DNA of 64,000 bases from Microbulbifer aggregans (lineage in GTDB: Bacteria > Pseudomonadota > Gammaproteobacteria > Pseudomonadales > Cellvibrionaceae): NCBI RefSeq assembly GCF_020524005.1, contig NZ_JAIVKK010000003.1:372001-436000 (forward strand), read 5' to 3'. The number at the start of each line of letters is the position of its first letter. Within the stretch, counting starts at the first letter, position 1. A model generated the notes under the pieces. It did no database searches and had not been told where the DNA came from. It worked only from the letters and a program-made list of their open reading frames with translations. Below, in pieces: positions 10,543 through 19,482 of the stretch. Position numbers and translations under genes: made by a program.

Positions 10543-11136
10543 TCATGGCGCCTTGCTGACGACGACCATCGCCGGACGTACCAGGCGGCCGTTCAGGCGA
10601 TAACCTTTCTGGAACACCTCCAGCACGGTATTCGGCTCGACGTCGCCGTTGGGTACCTGAGCCATGGCCTGGTGCAGTTCGGGGTCGAAGGGCTCGCCTG
10701 CCGGGTCGATCACTTCCACGCCGGACTTGGTCAGGGTGTCGATAAAAGACTTCTGGGTCAGCTCGATACCTTCCACAACCGCTTTGTGCGCTTCGTGTTC
10801 GCTGTCGATGGTGGCAATGGCTCGCTCAAGGTTGTCCACTACCGGCAGCAGATCCTTGATCAGTTTCTCAACGCCAAATTTGTGGGCCTTTTCCACATCC
10901 TGCTGGGCGCGGCGACGTGCGTTCTGCACATCTGCCTGGGCGCGCAGCACCATGTCTTTGTGCTCAGCCAGCTGCTGGTGCAGGGACGCGATCTCCGCTT
11001 CCTGCGCACTCTCGCCCGCCAATTCCTCATGCAGAGCTTCTTCCGCGGCGTGCTGCTCTTCAGCACTCGGGCTCTCTACTTCTGCGGCCTGCTCGCCGGT
11101 CTCGATCTGCTCTTCTTCGCTGCGCTCTTTGGCCAC
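10543..11136 (-). CDS. grpE: Nucleotide exchange factor GrpE
   Basis: GrpE releases ADP from DnaK. The 197-residue protein has the usual acidic, coiled-coil N-terminal half (glutamate-rich to about residue 60, then [20 protein letters not shown] and a long helix) and the C-terminal beta domain with the conserved [20 protein letters not shown] and [20 protein letters not shown]. Translation starts at GTG with GGAG six bases upstream. A near-perfect sigma-32 promoter lies about 95 bases before it. It is divergent from recN and is first in grpE-dnaK-dnaJ. Confidence 0.97.
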   Translation of the reverse strand: MAKERSEEEQIETGEQAAEVESPSAEEQHAAEEALHEELAGESAQEAEIASLHQQLAEHKDMVLRAQADVQNARRRAQQDVEKAHKFGVEKLIKDLLPVVDNLERAIATIDSEHEAHKAVVEGIELTQKSFIDTLTKSGVEVIDPAGEPFDPELHQAMAQVPNGDVEPNTVLEVFQKGYRLNGRLVRPAMVVVSKAP

Positions 11137-11228
11137 TGCTGTCTCCGTCTGTGTCCGTGGGCTACTGCCAATAAAGTCGAATTAGTTGATCCAGAGCCCG
11201 CAGGGCGCTGGATCTGGTGATGCTCAGC

Positions 11229-11257
11229 TATATGGGGGCGGCCCTGCGCACTTCAAG
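11229..11257 (-). promoter_or_regulatory. Sigma-32 heat-shock promoter of grpE
   Basis: Read toward grpE, CTTGAA (11252-11257) is separated by exactly 14 bases from CCCCATATA (11229-11237). This is a full match to the sigma-32 consensus. Confidence 0.9.
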
Positions 11258-11381
11258 TAACAACCGCCATTACCGCTTCACATGTGCTCCTGAAGGCAGG
11301 GTAATGTGCCCCTGCCAGCTCCGCGATTCGCCAACCGGGGCACATTCAGCCCCGCAGTTATTGAAAGCCCGGCGCCAAATA

Positions 11382-11397
11382 CTGTATAAACAACCAC
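11382..11397 (+). promoter_or_regulatory. LexA-like box upstream of recN
   Basis: CTGTATAAACAACCAC matches the gammaproteobacterial LexA pattern (CTG, ten bases, CAG) with one mismatch in the last triplet. It lies 30 bases before the recN start, and recN is a classic SOS gene. Confidence 0.65.
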
Positions 11398-11427
11398 TAC
11401 TCGAATGGCCATAGAAGCTATTTTCTT

Positions 11428-13080
11428 ATGTTGCTGCATCTGTCTATCAGCCAGTTCACCCTGGTCGACCAGCTGGAGCTGGAATTCGGTCCTGGCACCA
11501 GCACCCTTACCGGGGAGACCGGCGCCGGTAAATCCATCACCCTGGATGCGCTCGGACTCGCCCTCGGCGACCGTGGCAATGCGGAGCTCGTGCGCGCCGG
11601 TGCCACTCGCGCGGACATTCACGCTACCTTCGATGTCAGCGCTCACCAGGAAGCGCGCGACTGGCTCGAAGAGCAGGAGATGGACGCCGGCCGCGAAGTA
11701 ATCCTGCGCCGCACCATCAGTGCCGACGGGCGCTCACGGGCCTATATCAACGGCCAGCCGGTAACCCTGCTGCAGCTGCGTACCCTGGGCGAACAACTGA
11801 TCGATATCCACAGCCAGCACGAGCACCAGTCGCTGCTGAAGAAGGAAACCCATCGTCGCCTGCTGGACGAGTATGCCCACGCCGAGGCGCTGGGCGCCGA
11901 AGTGCGTATTCACTTCAAGACCTGGCAGGACCAGTACCGCCGCTACCGCAAGCTGGCAGACAGTGCCGAAGAAACCCAGGCCCGCCGCCACCTGCTGGAG
12001 TACCAGCTGGAAGAGCTGGACCAGTTGGCACTGAGACCCGGCGAGCTTGAAGAGCTGGAAAGCGAACAGCGCCAGTTGGCCAACGCCGGCGATATCCTGA
12101 GTGGCAGCTACCAACTGGCGGCACTGCTGAATGGCGGTGAGGGCGATATCGCAGAACAGATGCATCGCGCCCTGCAACTGGTCAGTGCCATGCCGGAGCA
12201 GAGCCCGGCGCTGGTCGAGGTAGCGCAGATGCTCGACAGCGCGCGCATCCAGATCGACGAAGCCGCGGGAACCCTGTCGCGCCATATTGACCGCTTTGAA
12301 ATGGACCCGGAACGCCTGGCTGAGGTGGAAGAGCGCCTGTCCGCGATCTATTCCATCGCCCGCAAGCACCGGGTACAACCGGATCAACTGCCCGAGCTGC
12401 AGCAGCAGTGGCAACAGGAGGTGGATGAAATCGGCGCGCCTGACGCGCTCGACAAGCTGGCCGCCGAATGTGAACGACTGGAACAGCAGTTCCGCAAAAG
12501 CGCCGCCAAACTGACAAAGCAGCGTACTGCGGCCGCCCGGAAACTCGCAGACGCGGTGAACGCCCAGCTGGCGGACCTGGCCATGCCCCATGCCCGCGTA
12601 GAGTTGGCACTTACTGCGCTGGAGAAGCCCACGGCTACTGGACTTGAAGAAGTGGAAATACTGATTTCCACCAACCCCGGACAGCCCCCGCGCGCGCTGG
12701 GCAAGATTGCCTCCGGTGGCGAACTGTCCCGGGTCAGCCTGGCGATCCAGGTGGTTACCGCGCAAACCTCCCGCACCCCCACTCTCGTGTTCGATGAAGT
12801 GGATGTGGGCATCGGCGGCGCCACCGGCGATGTTGTTGGTCGCCTTTTGCGGCAACTGGGGGAGCGCGGCCAGGTCATCTGCGTCACTCACCTCGCCCAG
12901 GTCGCGGCCCGTGCCCACCGCCAGTACCTGGTGGAGAAGCACAGCGATGGCGAAGCAGCGTTCGTCGCATTGCGTGAACTCAAGGACGCAGAGCGCAGCA
13001 CGGAAGTTGCCCGCATGCTGGGCGGCGAACCTACGCCACAGTCTCTGGCCCACGCCGAGGAAATGCTGAGCCGTGCCTGA
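11428..13080 (+). CDS. recN: DNA repair protein RecN
   Basis: RecN is an SMC-like ATPase that acts early in double-strand-break repair and is induced in the SOS response. The 550-residue length matches E. coli RecN (553). The N-terminal ATPase half has the Walker A motif GETGAGKS (about residues 29-36). The middle is a long coiled coil with many Glu, Gln and Arg. The C-terminal half has the ABC signature SGGELSR and the Walker B motif TLVFDEVDVGIGG. The ATG at 11428 gives MLLHLSISQFTLVDQLELEF, the expected beginning. A LexA-like box lies just upstream. Confidence 0.97.
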   Translation: MLLHLSISQFTLVDQLELEFGPGTSTLTGETGAGKSITLDALGLALGDRGNAELVRAGATRADIHATFDVSAHQEARDWLEEQEMDAGREVILRRTISADGRSRAYINGQPVTLLQLRTLGEQLIDIHSQHEHQSLLKKETHRRLLDEYAHAEALGAEVRIHFKTWQDQYRRYRKLADSAEETQARRHLLEYQLEELDQLALRPGELEELESEQRQLANAGDILSGSYQLAALLNGGEGDIAEQMHRALQLVSAMPEQSPALVEVAQMLDSARIQIDEAAGTLSRHIDRFEMDPERLAEVEERLSAIYSIARKHRVQPDQLPELQQQWQQEVDEIGAPDALDKLAAECERLEQQFRKSAAKLTKQRTAAARKLADAVNAQLADLAMPHARVELALTALEKPTATGLEEVEILISTNPGQPPRALGKIASGGELSRVSLAIQVVTAQTSRTPTLVFDEVDVGIGGATGDVVGRLLRQLGERGQVICVTHLAQVAARAHRQYLVEKHSDGEAAFVALRELKDAERSTEVARMLGGEPTPQSLAHAEEMLSRA

Positions 13081-13220
13081 GCGGTCACAGAAAAACCACC
13101 TGTAATACCTGCTACAGACCGAAATTGACCGAAAGCGGCAGTAGATTCACTTTATACTGCCGCGCCTTCGTTCAGGATCCCGGGGCTACACTCCCGGAAA
13201 GCAGTTAATTCGGTTACAGC

Positions 13221-13814
13221 ATGCAAATTACCATCTTCAACACCCCCATCCTCACGCCCGCCCTGCGCCTGGTCGCACGACTGCTGCTGAAGCTGCACGG
13301 CTGGAAAGTCGTAGCCGACGAGCGCGCACTCAAGCTGAAAAAGTACGTACTTCTGGCAGCGCCGCACACCTCCAACTGGGACGGCTACTTTTTCATACTC
13401 GCGGCGCTTAAGCTGAAGGTGAACCCGCAGTGGATGGGCAAAGACAAGCTGTTCAAATTTCCCCTCGGCCATACCATGCGCTGGTTTGGCGGTATCGCGG
13501 TGGATCGCAGTAAAGCCAACAACCTGGTGGAAGCCACGGTAAACCAGTACAACGAGCGTGAAGAGCTGGTGATCGCGGTACCGCCAGAGGGCACCCGCGG
13601 CCGCGCCGAGCGCTGGAAAACCGGCTTTTACCACATTGCCCGCGGTGCCGCAGTGCCGGTGGTGTGTGGTTTTATCGACTTTTCCAAGAAGGAAGCGGGC
13701 CTGGGGCCGGTGATGGAGATGGGTGAGAACCTGGCCAAAGAGCTGGCGCGGTTTGGGGCTTTTTATGCCAGCAAGGTCGGCAAGTACCCGGATGACTACA
13801 CTGCACCAATTTAA
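13221..13814 (+). CDS. 1-acyl-glycerophosphate acyltransferase-family protein
   Basis: This 197-residue protein belongs to the PlsC-like acyltransferase superfamily. It has the catalytic H-x4-D box as APHTSNWDG (about residues 48-56), GGIAVDR further on, and the substrate-binding PPEGTRGR motif (about 120-127). It is shorter than PlsC and closer in size to small lysophospholipid acyltransferase-like proteins often found near housekeeping genes; the acyl acceptor cannot be told from sequence. An N-terminal hydrophobic amphipathic region probably attaches it to the inner membrane. It is a single gene between recN and a bidirectional terminator. Confidence 0.88.
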   Translation: MQITIFNTPILTPALRLVARLLLKLHGWKVVADERALKLKKYVLLAAPHTSNWDGYFFILAALKLKVNPQWMGKDKLFKFPLGHTMRWFGGIAVDRSKANNLVEATVNQYNEREELVIAVPPEGTRGRAERWKTGFYHIARGAAVPVVCGFIDFSKKEAGLGPVMEMGENLAKELARFGAFYASKVGKYPDDYTAPI

Positions 13815-13857
13815 ACGATTGCACGTAGCTCGTTATCGCGCACTAATACTGAAAACG

Positions 13858-13886
13858 AAAAAGGGTGGCCGAGGCCACCCTTTTTT
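13858..13886. terminator. Bidirectional terminator between acyltransferase gene and fur
   Basis: AAGGGTGGCC and GGCCACCCTT form a perfect stem around GAG, with a T-run on both strands. It serves the converging acyltransferase and fur genes. Confidence 0.9.
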
Positions 13887-13899
13887 GATCACTGAATAA

Positions 13900-14310
13900 T
13901 CAGCTTTCTTTCTTCTTCACATAAAGCACCAGGCTGTGCCCGGTCAGCTCATAGCCGTGTTCTTCGGCGATCTGGTGCTGAAGCTCTTCGATCTTCTCAT
14001 TGTGGAACTCGATAACCTTGCCGGAATCGGTGCACACCATATGATCGTGGTGGTCGCCACGGTCCAGCTCGAACACCGAGTGGCCACCATCAAAGTTGTG
14101 GCGCATCACCAGGCCCGCACTTTCAAACTGGGTCAGCACCCGGTAGACGGTAGCCAGTCCCACATCTTCTCCCGCCTCCAGCAGCATCTTGTACACATCT
14201 TCCGCACTCAGGTGCTGCTCGTTGGCGCTTTCCAGCAGCTGCAGGATTTTGACTCGCGGTAGGGTGACTTTGAGGCCTGCTTTACGCAGTTCCTGATTTT
14301 CATTCGACAT
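13900..14310 (-). CDS. fur: Ferric uptake regulator Fur
   Basis: Fur is the iron-dependent repressor of iron-uptake genes. The 136-residue product has the winged-helix N-terminus (VTLPRVKILQLLE, DVYKMLLEAGEDVGLATVYRVLTQFE) and the metal-binding, dimerisation part (GGHSVFELDRGDHHDHMVC, EFHNEKIEELQ). The second cysteine of the CxxC pair found in E. coli Fur is serine here (VCTDSGK), as in several Pseudomonas-type Fur proteins that lack the structural pair. It is divergent from bamE across 319 bases, an arrangement shared with many gammaproteobacteria. Confidence 0.96.
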   Translation of the reverse strand: MSNENQELRKAGLKVTLPRVKILQLLESANEQHLSAEDVYKMLLEAGEDVGLATVYRVLTQFESAGLVMRHNFDGGHSVFELDRGDHHDHMVCTDSGKVIEFHNEKIEELQHQIAEEHGYELTGHSLVLYVKKKES

Positions 14311-14629
14311 GGGTAATTACTTTCCGGGTGTATGCTCGTATTCATTGGTCCGCGCCTGTCGGCTGGCGGACAGTTCGGGTATTATCCACGCACAGTGAAG
14401 GCAGCGGAACCCCACTTTTCAATCAGGCCACCGCGGCTGATTGGTCACAAAACGCTCTGAAAGGGGAAACTTGGCCGGATCTTCGGCACCTTTCGCGGGG
14501 GGCGCTGTCCTAGGGAGCGCTGAGCTGACGGTTCCTGCAAGCCCGACGACGGTGTCGGCGGGCAAGTACAGAAGCTACGCTGTTCCGGACAATGTTGGAT
14601 CGAAATAAAAATTCAAGATGGAGCAATCA

Positions 14630-14977
14630 ATGCCATCAGTTGTAAGAATTCTCGCTATCGCCGGCCTTGTTGGCCTGATCGGCGGCTGTGGCCTGTTAAA
14701 ATTCCCCGGCGTACACCGTATCGAGGTACAACAGGGCAATATCATTACCCAGGAAATGGTGGATCAACTGAAGCCGGGCATGACCCGTCGCCAGGTACGC
14801 TTCGTACTGGGTACTCCCCTGGTTGAAGATACCTTCAACCCAAACCGCTGGGACTACATCAATCGCGTGCGCAGCCCCAAGGGTGAAGAGACCCAGAAGC
14901 GCTTTACCGTGTACTTCAACGGTGAACTGCTGATTGCCACCAGCGGTGACTGGCAACCCGCCGGCTGGCCGCGCTAA
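14630..14977 (+). CDS. bamE: Outer-membrane assembly lipoprotein BamE (OmlA)
   Basis: BamE is a small lipoprotein of the BAM complex that inserts beta-barrel proteins into the outer membrane. The product (115 residues from this start) has a lipoprotein signal peptide ending in the lipobox LIGGC and the SmpA/OmlA fold signatures GNIITQEMVDQLKPGMTRRQ, VRFVLGTPLVEDTFNPNRWD and FNGELLIATSGDW. The ATG at 14630 was chosen because GGAG precedes it by six bases; an ATG four codons upstream (14618) would add only four residues. It is divergent from fur. Confidence 0.95.
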   Translation: MPSVVRILAIAGLVGLIGGCGLLKFPGVHRIEVQQGNIITQEMVDQLKPGMTRRQVRFVLGTPLVEDTFNPNRWDYINRVRSPKGEETQKRFTVYFNGELLIATSGDWQPAGWPR

Positions 14978-14985
14978 GGCGTAAA

Positions 14986-15324
14986 CTATTCGGCCCCGCT
15001 CTCCCGGGCCTGCCGCTTCGCTTTTTCTGCCCGCTGCTTGCGCGCCTCTTTGGGGTCTGCGATCAGCGGGCGGTATACCTCCACCCTGTCTCCCGGCTGC
15101 AAAACATACTCCGACGCCACAGCCAGCCCCTTGGTCCCCAGCGCCTGCCCGAAAATGCCAAGCTTGACCGTTTGCGGATCGACCTCCGGATACTCCTTGG
15201 GGATACCCGACAGCGCCAGCGCCTGCAGCGCGGTAGTACCCGGCTCCACCAGCATACTGATCAGGCGCTGTTCGTGTGGCAATGCATACACCACTTCCAC
15301 GGCAATGGTTTTCTGGTTGGTCAT
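14986..15324 (-). CDS. rnfH: RnfH/RatB family protein (ubiquitin-like fold)
   Basis: This is a member of the UPF0125/RnfH (RatB) family, small beta-grasp proteins of unclear role that are regularly encoded next to ratA. The frame reads TIAVEVVYALPHEQRLISML, GIFGQALGTKGLAVASEYVL and GDRVEVYRPLIADPKEARKQ, which are the family landmarks, with a basic C-terminal tail. Its ATG overlaps the ratA stop by four bases (ATGA), which fixes the start at 15324 and makes the two translationally coupled. A longer frame up to 15360 would overlap ratA further and is unlikely. Confidence 0.92.
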   Translation of the reverse strand: MTNQKTIAVEVVYALPHEQRLISMLVEPGTTALQALALSGIPKEYPEVDPQTVKLGIFGQALGTKGLAVASEYVLQPGDRVEVYRPLIADPKEARKQRAEKAKRQARESGAE

Positions 15325-15761
15325 GAAGCAACTCCATAAATCTGCTTGGCCCGCTCGCACATGGCGTCCACCATCTGGTTGGCAATGCCACTGAACAGTT
15401 TGCCCGCGGCGGCACCAATGAGACGGTTCCTGGCACTGAAACTCAGGGCAAACGCCACTTTGCAGGCGTTATCTGCCAATGGCGTAAACGTCCAGGCGCC
15501 ATTGAACTCGCTAAACGGGCCGTCTACCAGGGTCAGGTCCATGCGCGCCGGGCGCTGCAAGCTATTGCGGGTGATAAAGCTCTGGCTTATCCCTGCGCGC
15601 GCCAGATCCAGCCGCGCTTCCAGTGTGTGTTCATCCTGCTGAAGGATTTCAGCGCCGCGGCATCCGGGCAGGAACTGGGGGTAGCTCGCCACGTCGTTTA
15701 CCAGGTCGAACATTTGTTCCGCGCTGAACATCACCAGCGCGCTACGTTCAATTTTTGTCAT
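15321..15761 (-). CDS. ratA: RatA/COQ10-like START-domain protein
   Basis: This 146-residue protein is of the polyketide-cyclase/START superfamily, subfamily RatA (YfjG). Landmarks are ERSALVMFSAEQMFDLVNDV, ASYPQFLPGCRGAEIL, the lipid-pocket strands, and KLFSGIANQMVDAMCERAKQIYG at the end. In E. coli RatA was reported to block 70S assembly; homologues in mitochondria (COQ10) bind ubiquinone, so the cellular role is open. It is followed by rnfH with a four-base overlap. It is usually adjacent to smpB; here an NSS transporter gene lies between. Confidence 0.93.
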   Translation of the reverse strand: MTKIERSALVMFSAEQMFDLVNDVASYPQFLPGCRGAEILQQDEHTLEARLDLARAGISQSFITRNSLQRPARMDLTLVDGPFSEFNGAWTFTPLADNACKVAFALSFSARNRLIGAAAGKLFSGIANQMVDAMCERAKQIYGVAS

Positions 15762-15944
15762 TGATCAAACCTTGCCCGACTTGAGCGCTTTTATTGCCTA
15801 TCCTGTGTGGCAAAAGGCCATTTTGGACAGCGACGCTACTCAAGGCGGGTAATTCCTGCAACAATCGGTCTATTACTGACGGAGCGGCCACGCCGCCCGA
15901 TCAGCGCACTCTGGCGACAAGAATAACAGGCAAGTGAGAAAAAT

Positions 15945-17372
15945 ATGTCCGCTCCAAGAGAACATTTTGGTTCCCGTATCGGGTTCATCCTGGCTGCAGC
16001 CGGCTCCGCAGTGGGTATCGGCAACCTCGTTTCGTTCCCCGTGGCGGCCACCAAGAGTGGCGGCGGCGCATTCCTCCTCGTGTATGCCCTGTTTGTGTTT
16101 CTGATCTGCCTCCCGGTGATGATGGCCGAGCTGGCACTGGGCCGTAAGTCCGACAAAGACCCGGTAGGTGCCTACCGCCAGCTCTCCGGTGGCTCGCGCC
16201 TGTGGCGTATCCCCGGCTGGATGGCGCTGTTTACGCCCTTCATGATCGCAGTCTTCTATATGGTGGTAACCGTCTGGGTCCTGGGCTACCTGGTGGAGAT
16301 CTTTAAGGGCAACCTGACCGGGCTGACCACTGAGGCGCACTTCGGCGCCTTTATTAATTCCAAAGCCGTGTTTGTCTATCTCGTCGCTCTGATGCTCATC
16401 ATCAACGGCGTGCTCGCCATGGGCGTTAGAGATGGTATCGAACGGGCCGCCAAGACCCTGATGCCAATCCTGTTTGTCATGCTGGTGGTACTGGTGCTGT
16501 TCGTACTGACCCGTGAGAATGCAGTACTCGGGCTCAAGTACTACCTGATCCCGGACTTCGCCAAGATCTCTCCGGAAGTGATCAGCAAAGCGATGGCACA
16601 GGCGTTCTTCTCCCTGTCCCTCGGTATGGGCATCATGATTACCTACGGCTCTTATATGAAGAAACGGGATTCGATCCCCGGCTCCGCCAAGGCCGTCGCC
16701 CTGACCGATACCCTGGTTGCCTTTACTGCGGGCCTGCTGATCCTGCCCAGCATCTTCCACTTCAACCCGCAGATCGACCCGGCAACGCTCAGTGACTCCT
16801 CGGCCGGCATGATCTTCCTGTTCCTGCCCAAAATCTTCCTGTCGCTGCAGGACAGCATTGGGTACATTGGCGCCAGCATCGTGGCCGCCACCTTCTTCTT
16901 CCTGGTGTTTGTGGCCGCACTGACTTCGCTGGTGTCCATCATCGAAGTTCCCGTGGCGACCCTGCGCGACGAGCGCGGCATGAGCCGCAAAAAGGCGATC
17001 TATACCATTGCCGCGATCCAGTTTATTCTGGCCGCCGCCTGCGCCATGTCCTTTGGTATGGCCGCGCCGTTGACGGAGCTCGTCAGTATCGGTGGCGCCA
17101 ACAAATCCTTCTTCGACTTGGTAGAAATCGTGTTTTACGACACCATACTGCCCCTCAACGGTTTCCTGGTCTGTATCTTCGTGATTTACAAATGGAAGAA
17201 GGCCAACTTCGACCGGGAGCTTCAGGAAGGTGACAGCAGCTTCGCCGGCTCGCTGTCGCAAAAATATGTAAACTTCGCCCTCGGAACCTTTATCCCGGCG
17301 ATCCTGCTGGTGGTATTCATCAACACCGTGCTGTTGAAGTTCTTCAATACCAGCCTGCTGAATCTTATTTAA
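15945..17372 (+). CDS. Sodium-dependent transporter, NSS/SNF family (first copy)
   Basis: This is a 475-residue, about 12-helix inner-membrane symporter of the sodium:neurotransmitter symporter family, which takes up amino acids or related compounds with sodium. The helix-1 signature is GSAVGIGNLVSFP, followed by GGGAFLLVYALFVF and LPVMMAELALGRKSDKDPVG. Later segments AFFSLSLGMGIMITYGSYM and SLVSIIEVPVATLRDERGM correspond to helices 6 and 8. The substrate cannot be deduced. It stands between ratA (divergent) and smpB, which starts nine bases after its stop, so smpB may be transcribed from the same promoter. Confidence 0.93.
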   Translation: MSAPREHFGSRIGFILAAAGSAVGIGNLVSFPVAATKSGGGAFLLVYALFVFLICLPVMMAELALGRKSDKDPVGAYRQLSGGSRLWRIPGWMALFTPFMIAVFYMVVTVWVLGYLVEIFKGNLTGLTTEAHFGAFINSKAVFVYLVALMLIINGVLAMGVRDGIERAAKTLMPILFVMLVVLVLFVLTRENAVLGLKYYLIPDFAKISPEVISKAMAQAFFSLSLGMGIMITYGSYMKKRDSIPGSAKAVALTDTLVAFTAGLLILPSIFHFNPQIDPATLSDSSAGMIFLFLPKIFLSLQDSIGYIGASIVAATFFFLVFVAALTSLVSIIEVPVATLRDERGMSRKKAIYTIAAIQFILAAACAMSFGMAAPLTELVSIGGANKSFFDLVEIVFYDTILPLNGFLVCIFVIYKWKKANFDRELQEGDSSFAGSLSQKYVNFALGTFIPAILLVVFINTVLLKFFNTSLLNLI

Positions 17373-17381
17373 GTTGTATCT

Positions 17382-17861
17382 ATGGCAAAAAAGAAAAAGG
17401 CACCGGCCTCAAACACCATCGCGCTCAACAAGAAAGCGAAACACGATTATTTTATCGAGGAGAAGTTTGAGGCTGGCCTGGAACTGCAGGGCTGGGAAGT
17501 CAAATCCTGCCGCGAAGGCAAGGCCCAGCTCACCGACAGCTATGTACTGTTCAAGGACGGTCAGGCCTGGCTGCTGGGTTCCCGCATCCAGCCGTTGGCC
17601 AGTGCCTCCACACATTTTGTGACCGAGCCTGACCGCACCCGTCGCCTGCTGTTGAACAAGCGCGAGATCGCCAAGCTGGTGGCCGCGGTCAACCAGAAGG
17701 GTTACGCCTGCGTGTGTACCGCGCTCTACTGGAAACAACACCTGATCAAGTGCGAGATCGCGCTGGCCAAGGGTAAAGCCTCACACGACAAGCGCGAGAC
17801 CGAGAAAGAGCGGGACTGGAACCGCGAGAAACAACGCCTGGTGCGCACTGACCACCGCTGA
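17382..17861 (+). CDS. smpB: SsrA-binding protein SmpB
   Basis: SmpB binds tmRNA and brings it to stalled ribosomes. The 159-residue protein has the family landmarks [43 protein letters not shown]-type strands and the C-terminal [40 protein letters not shown] and a basic tail. It begins nine bases after the first NSS transporter. Its RNA partner ssrA is encoded 3.1 kb downstream on the same strand. Confidence 0.97.
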   Translation: MAKKKKAPASNTIALNKKAKHDYFIEEKFEAGLELQGWEVKSCREGKAQLTDSYVLFKDGQAWLLGSRIQPLASASTHFVTEPDRTRRLLLNKREIAKLVAAVNQKGYACVCTALYWKQHLIKCEIALAKGKASHDKRETEKERDWNREKQRLVRTDHR

Positions 17862-17881
17862 TAGCGGATCAGAACCCCACC

Positions 17882-17922
17882 GTAGGAGCCTGCTTGCAAT
17901 TTGCCTGCAAGCAGGCTCCTAC
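17882..17922. repeat. REP-like palindromic repeat, copy 3 (after smpB)
   Basis: GTAGGAGCCTGCTTGCA and TGCAAGCAGGCTCCTAC are perfect inverted copies with a very short AT loop. The arms are the same as in the copies at 1425-1478 and 8275-8337. It fills the gap between smpB and the second NSS transporter. Confidence 0.85.
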
Positions 17923-17961
17923 AAGGCAAACCAATACAGAAGAATAACGACGAGATTTAGC

Positions 17962-19308
17962 ATGAGTGCTCCGCGAGGACAGTTCAGTTCCAACTTCGGC
18001 TTCCTGATGGCCGCCGCCGGCTCTGCCGTCGGCCTCGGTAATATCTGGGGCTTCCCCACCAACGTGGCCGCCAATGGCGGTGCCGCTTTTGTGGTCGTCT
18101 ACCTGCTGCTGGCCTTTATGCTCGCCTACCCGGTGCTGATGGCCGAGCTCTCCATCGGCCGCTACGCCCGACGCAATATGGTGCAGGCCCTGCGCGGTAT
18201 CGCCACCGGCCCGGTCAGCCGCGGCGTGGGTACCATTGCCGGCTTTGGCGGTATTCTGGTGGCCTCACTGATTCTCAGTTTCTACGCCATTGTGGCCGGC
18301 TGGATGGTTGCCCACCTGGCCGATCCCTTCGCCAACCTGTTCGGCGCCAGCGAGACCGCAGCGTGGCTGACCGGCGACAGCACCGCGCGCAACTTTACCT
18401 TCACCGCGATTTTCAGCGGCCTCACCATGCTGATTATTGCCAGTGGTGTGGAGAAAGGGATCGAGCGCTGGTCCACCCTGCTGATGCCGGCGCTGATTAT
18501 CCTGCTGTTGATGCTGATTGCTTACGTGCTGTTCCAGCCCGGCGCCATGAAGGGCCTCGAGGCCTATCTGATCCCGGACTTCAGCAAGCTGTCACCACAG
18601 CTGCTGCTCTCCGCCATGGGCCAGGCCTTCTTCTCCCTGTCTCTCGGTGTCGGCACCATGCTGATCTACGGTTCCTACCTGAGCAAACAGGAAAGCCTGC
18701 CGCGCCTCGGCGCCCTGGTAACCCTGATCGACGTGGGTATCGCGTTTACCGCCGGCCTGCTGATCCTGCCCGCCATGTATGTCGCCCAGGAAGCCGGCAC
18801 CCAGATCTACTCCGAAGCCGGAGAACTGATCGCCGGTCCCGGCCTGATCCTGCAGGTACTGCCCGCCATGTTCGAAACCATGGGCACCTCTGGGCACTTC
18901 GTTGCCATCGCGTTTTTCGCGCTGATGGTCATCGCCTCCCTGACCTCGTCCATTTCGATGCTGGAAGTGCCGGTCGCGTTCACCATCGAAAACCTCGGTA
19001 TGAAGCGCCGCCCGGCCACCCTGATGATGGGCCTGGTCATTTTTGCCATCAGCACGGTGATCATCTTCAATTTCGAAGCCCTGTTTGGCCTGGTGATCTC
19101 CATCGCCACCGAATACGGCCAGCCGCTGCTCGGCGTGGTGCTGTGTGTCTTCGCCGGCTGGATCTGGAATCGCGACCAGCTACTTATGGAACTGAAGGAA
19201 GGCCACCCGGATATCGAGCAGACCGTGTTCTGGAAGATCTGGCCCTGGTATGTACGCATCGCGTGCCCGCTGCTGATCCTGGCCGCATTCGCCCAGACCG
19301 TGCTCTGA
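17962..19308 (+). CDS. Sodium-dependent transporter, NSS/SNF family (second copy)
   Basis: This is a second 448-residue symporter of the NSS family, related to the gene at 15945 but clearly diverged. It has the helix-1 signature GSAVGLGNIWGFPTNVAANGG and MAELSIGRYARRNMVQALRG, followed by AFFSLSLGVGTMLIYGSYLS and SSISMLEVPVAFTIENLGMK. It lies between smpB and rlmD with its own upstream gap. A 9-base inverted repeat (19315-19339) after the stop is a possible stem but has no T-run. The substrate is unknown. Confidence 0.93.
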   Translation: MSAPRGQFSSNFGFLMAAAGSAVGLGNIWGFPTNVAANGGAAFVVVYLLLAFMLAYPVLMAELSIGRYARRNMVQALRGIATGPVSRGVGTIAGFGGILVASLILSFYAIVAGWMVAHLADPFANLFGASETAAWLTGDSTARNFTFTAIFSGLTMLIIASGVEKGIERWSTLLMPALIILLLMLIAYVLFQPGAMKGLEAYLIPDFSKLSPQLLLSAMGQAFFSLSLGVGTMLIYGSYLSKQESLPRLGALVTLIDVGIAFTAGLLILPAMYVAQEAGTQIYSEAGELIAGPGLILQVLPAMFETMGTSGHFVAIAFFALMVIASLTSSISMLEVPVAFTIENLGMKRRPATLMMGLVIFAISTVIIFNFEALFGLVISIATEYGQPLLGVVLCVFAGWIWNRDQLLMELKEGHPDIEQTVFWKIWPWYVRIACPLLILAAFAQTVL

Positions 19309-19482
19309 TTTGTCGCGGCCGCAGTTACCCTGCGGCCGCCTCTCCCCCTCCCCACACCTGCCCCCTTCCGCGTTCATTTCCCGACCTGCTATCCGCCCCC
19401 TTGCCCGGTAAACGCGCATTTCTGCCCGCCGCGGATTATCATTGGCGCGATCTTTCCGCTGTACAACAGAACCCATTAGTCC

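Noticed and set aside
11734..13053. 439-codon minus-strand frame opposite recN
   Set aside because: Same reason: recN motifs on the plus strand are complete and this frame is a shadow.
15873..17261. 462-codon minus-strand frame opposite the first NSS transporter
   Set aside because: Its His- and Gln-rich composition without motifs marks it as the antisense shadow of a hydrophobic membrane protein gene.
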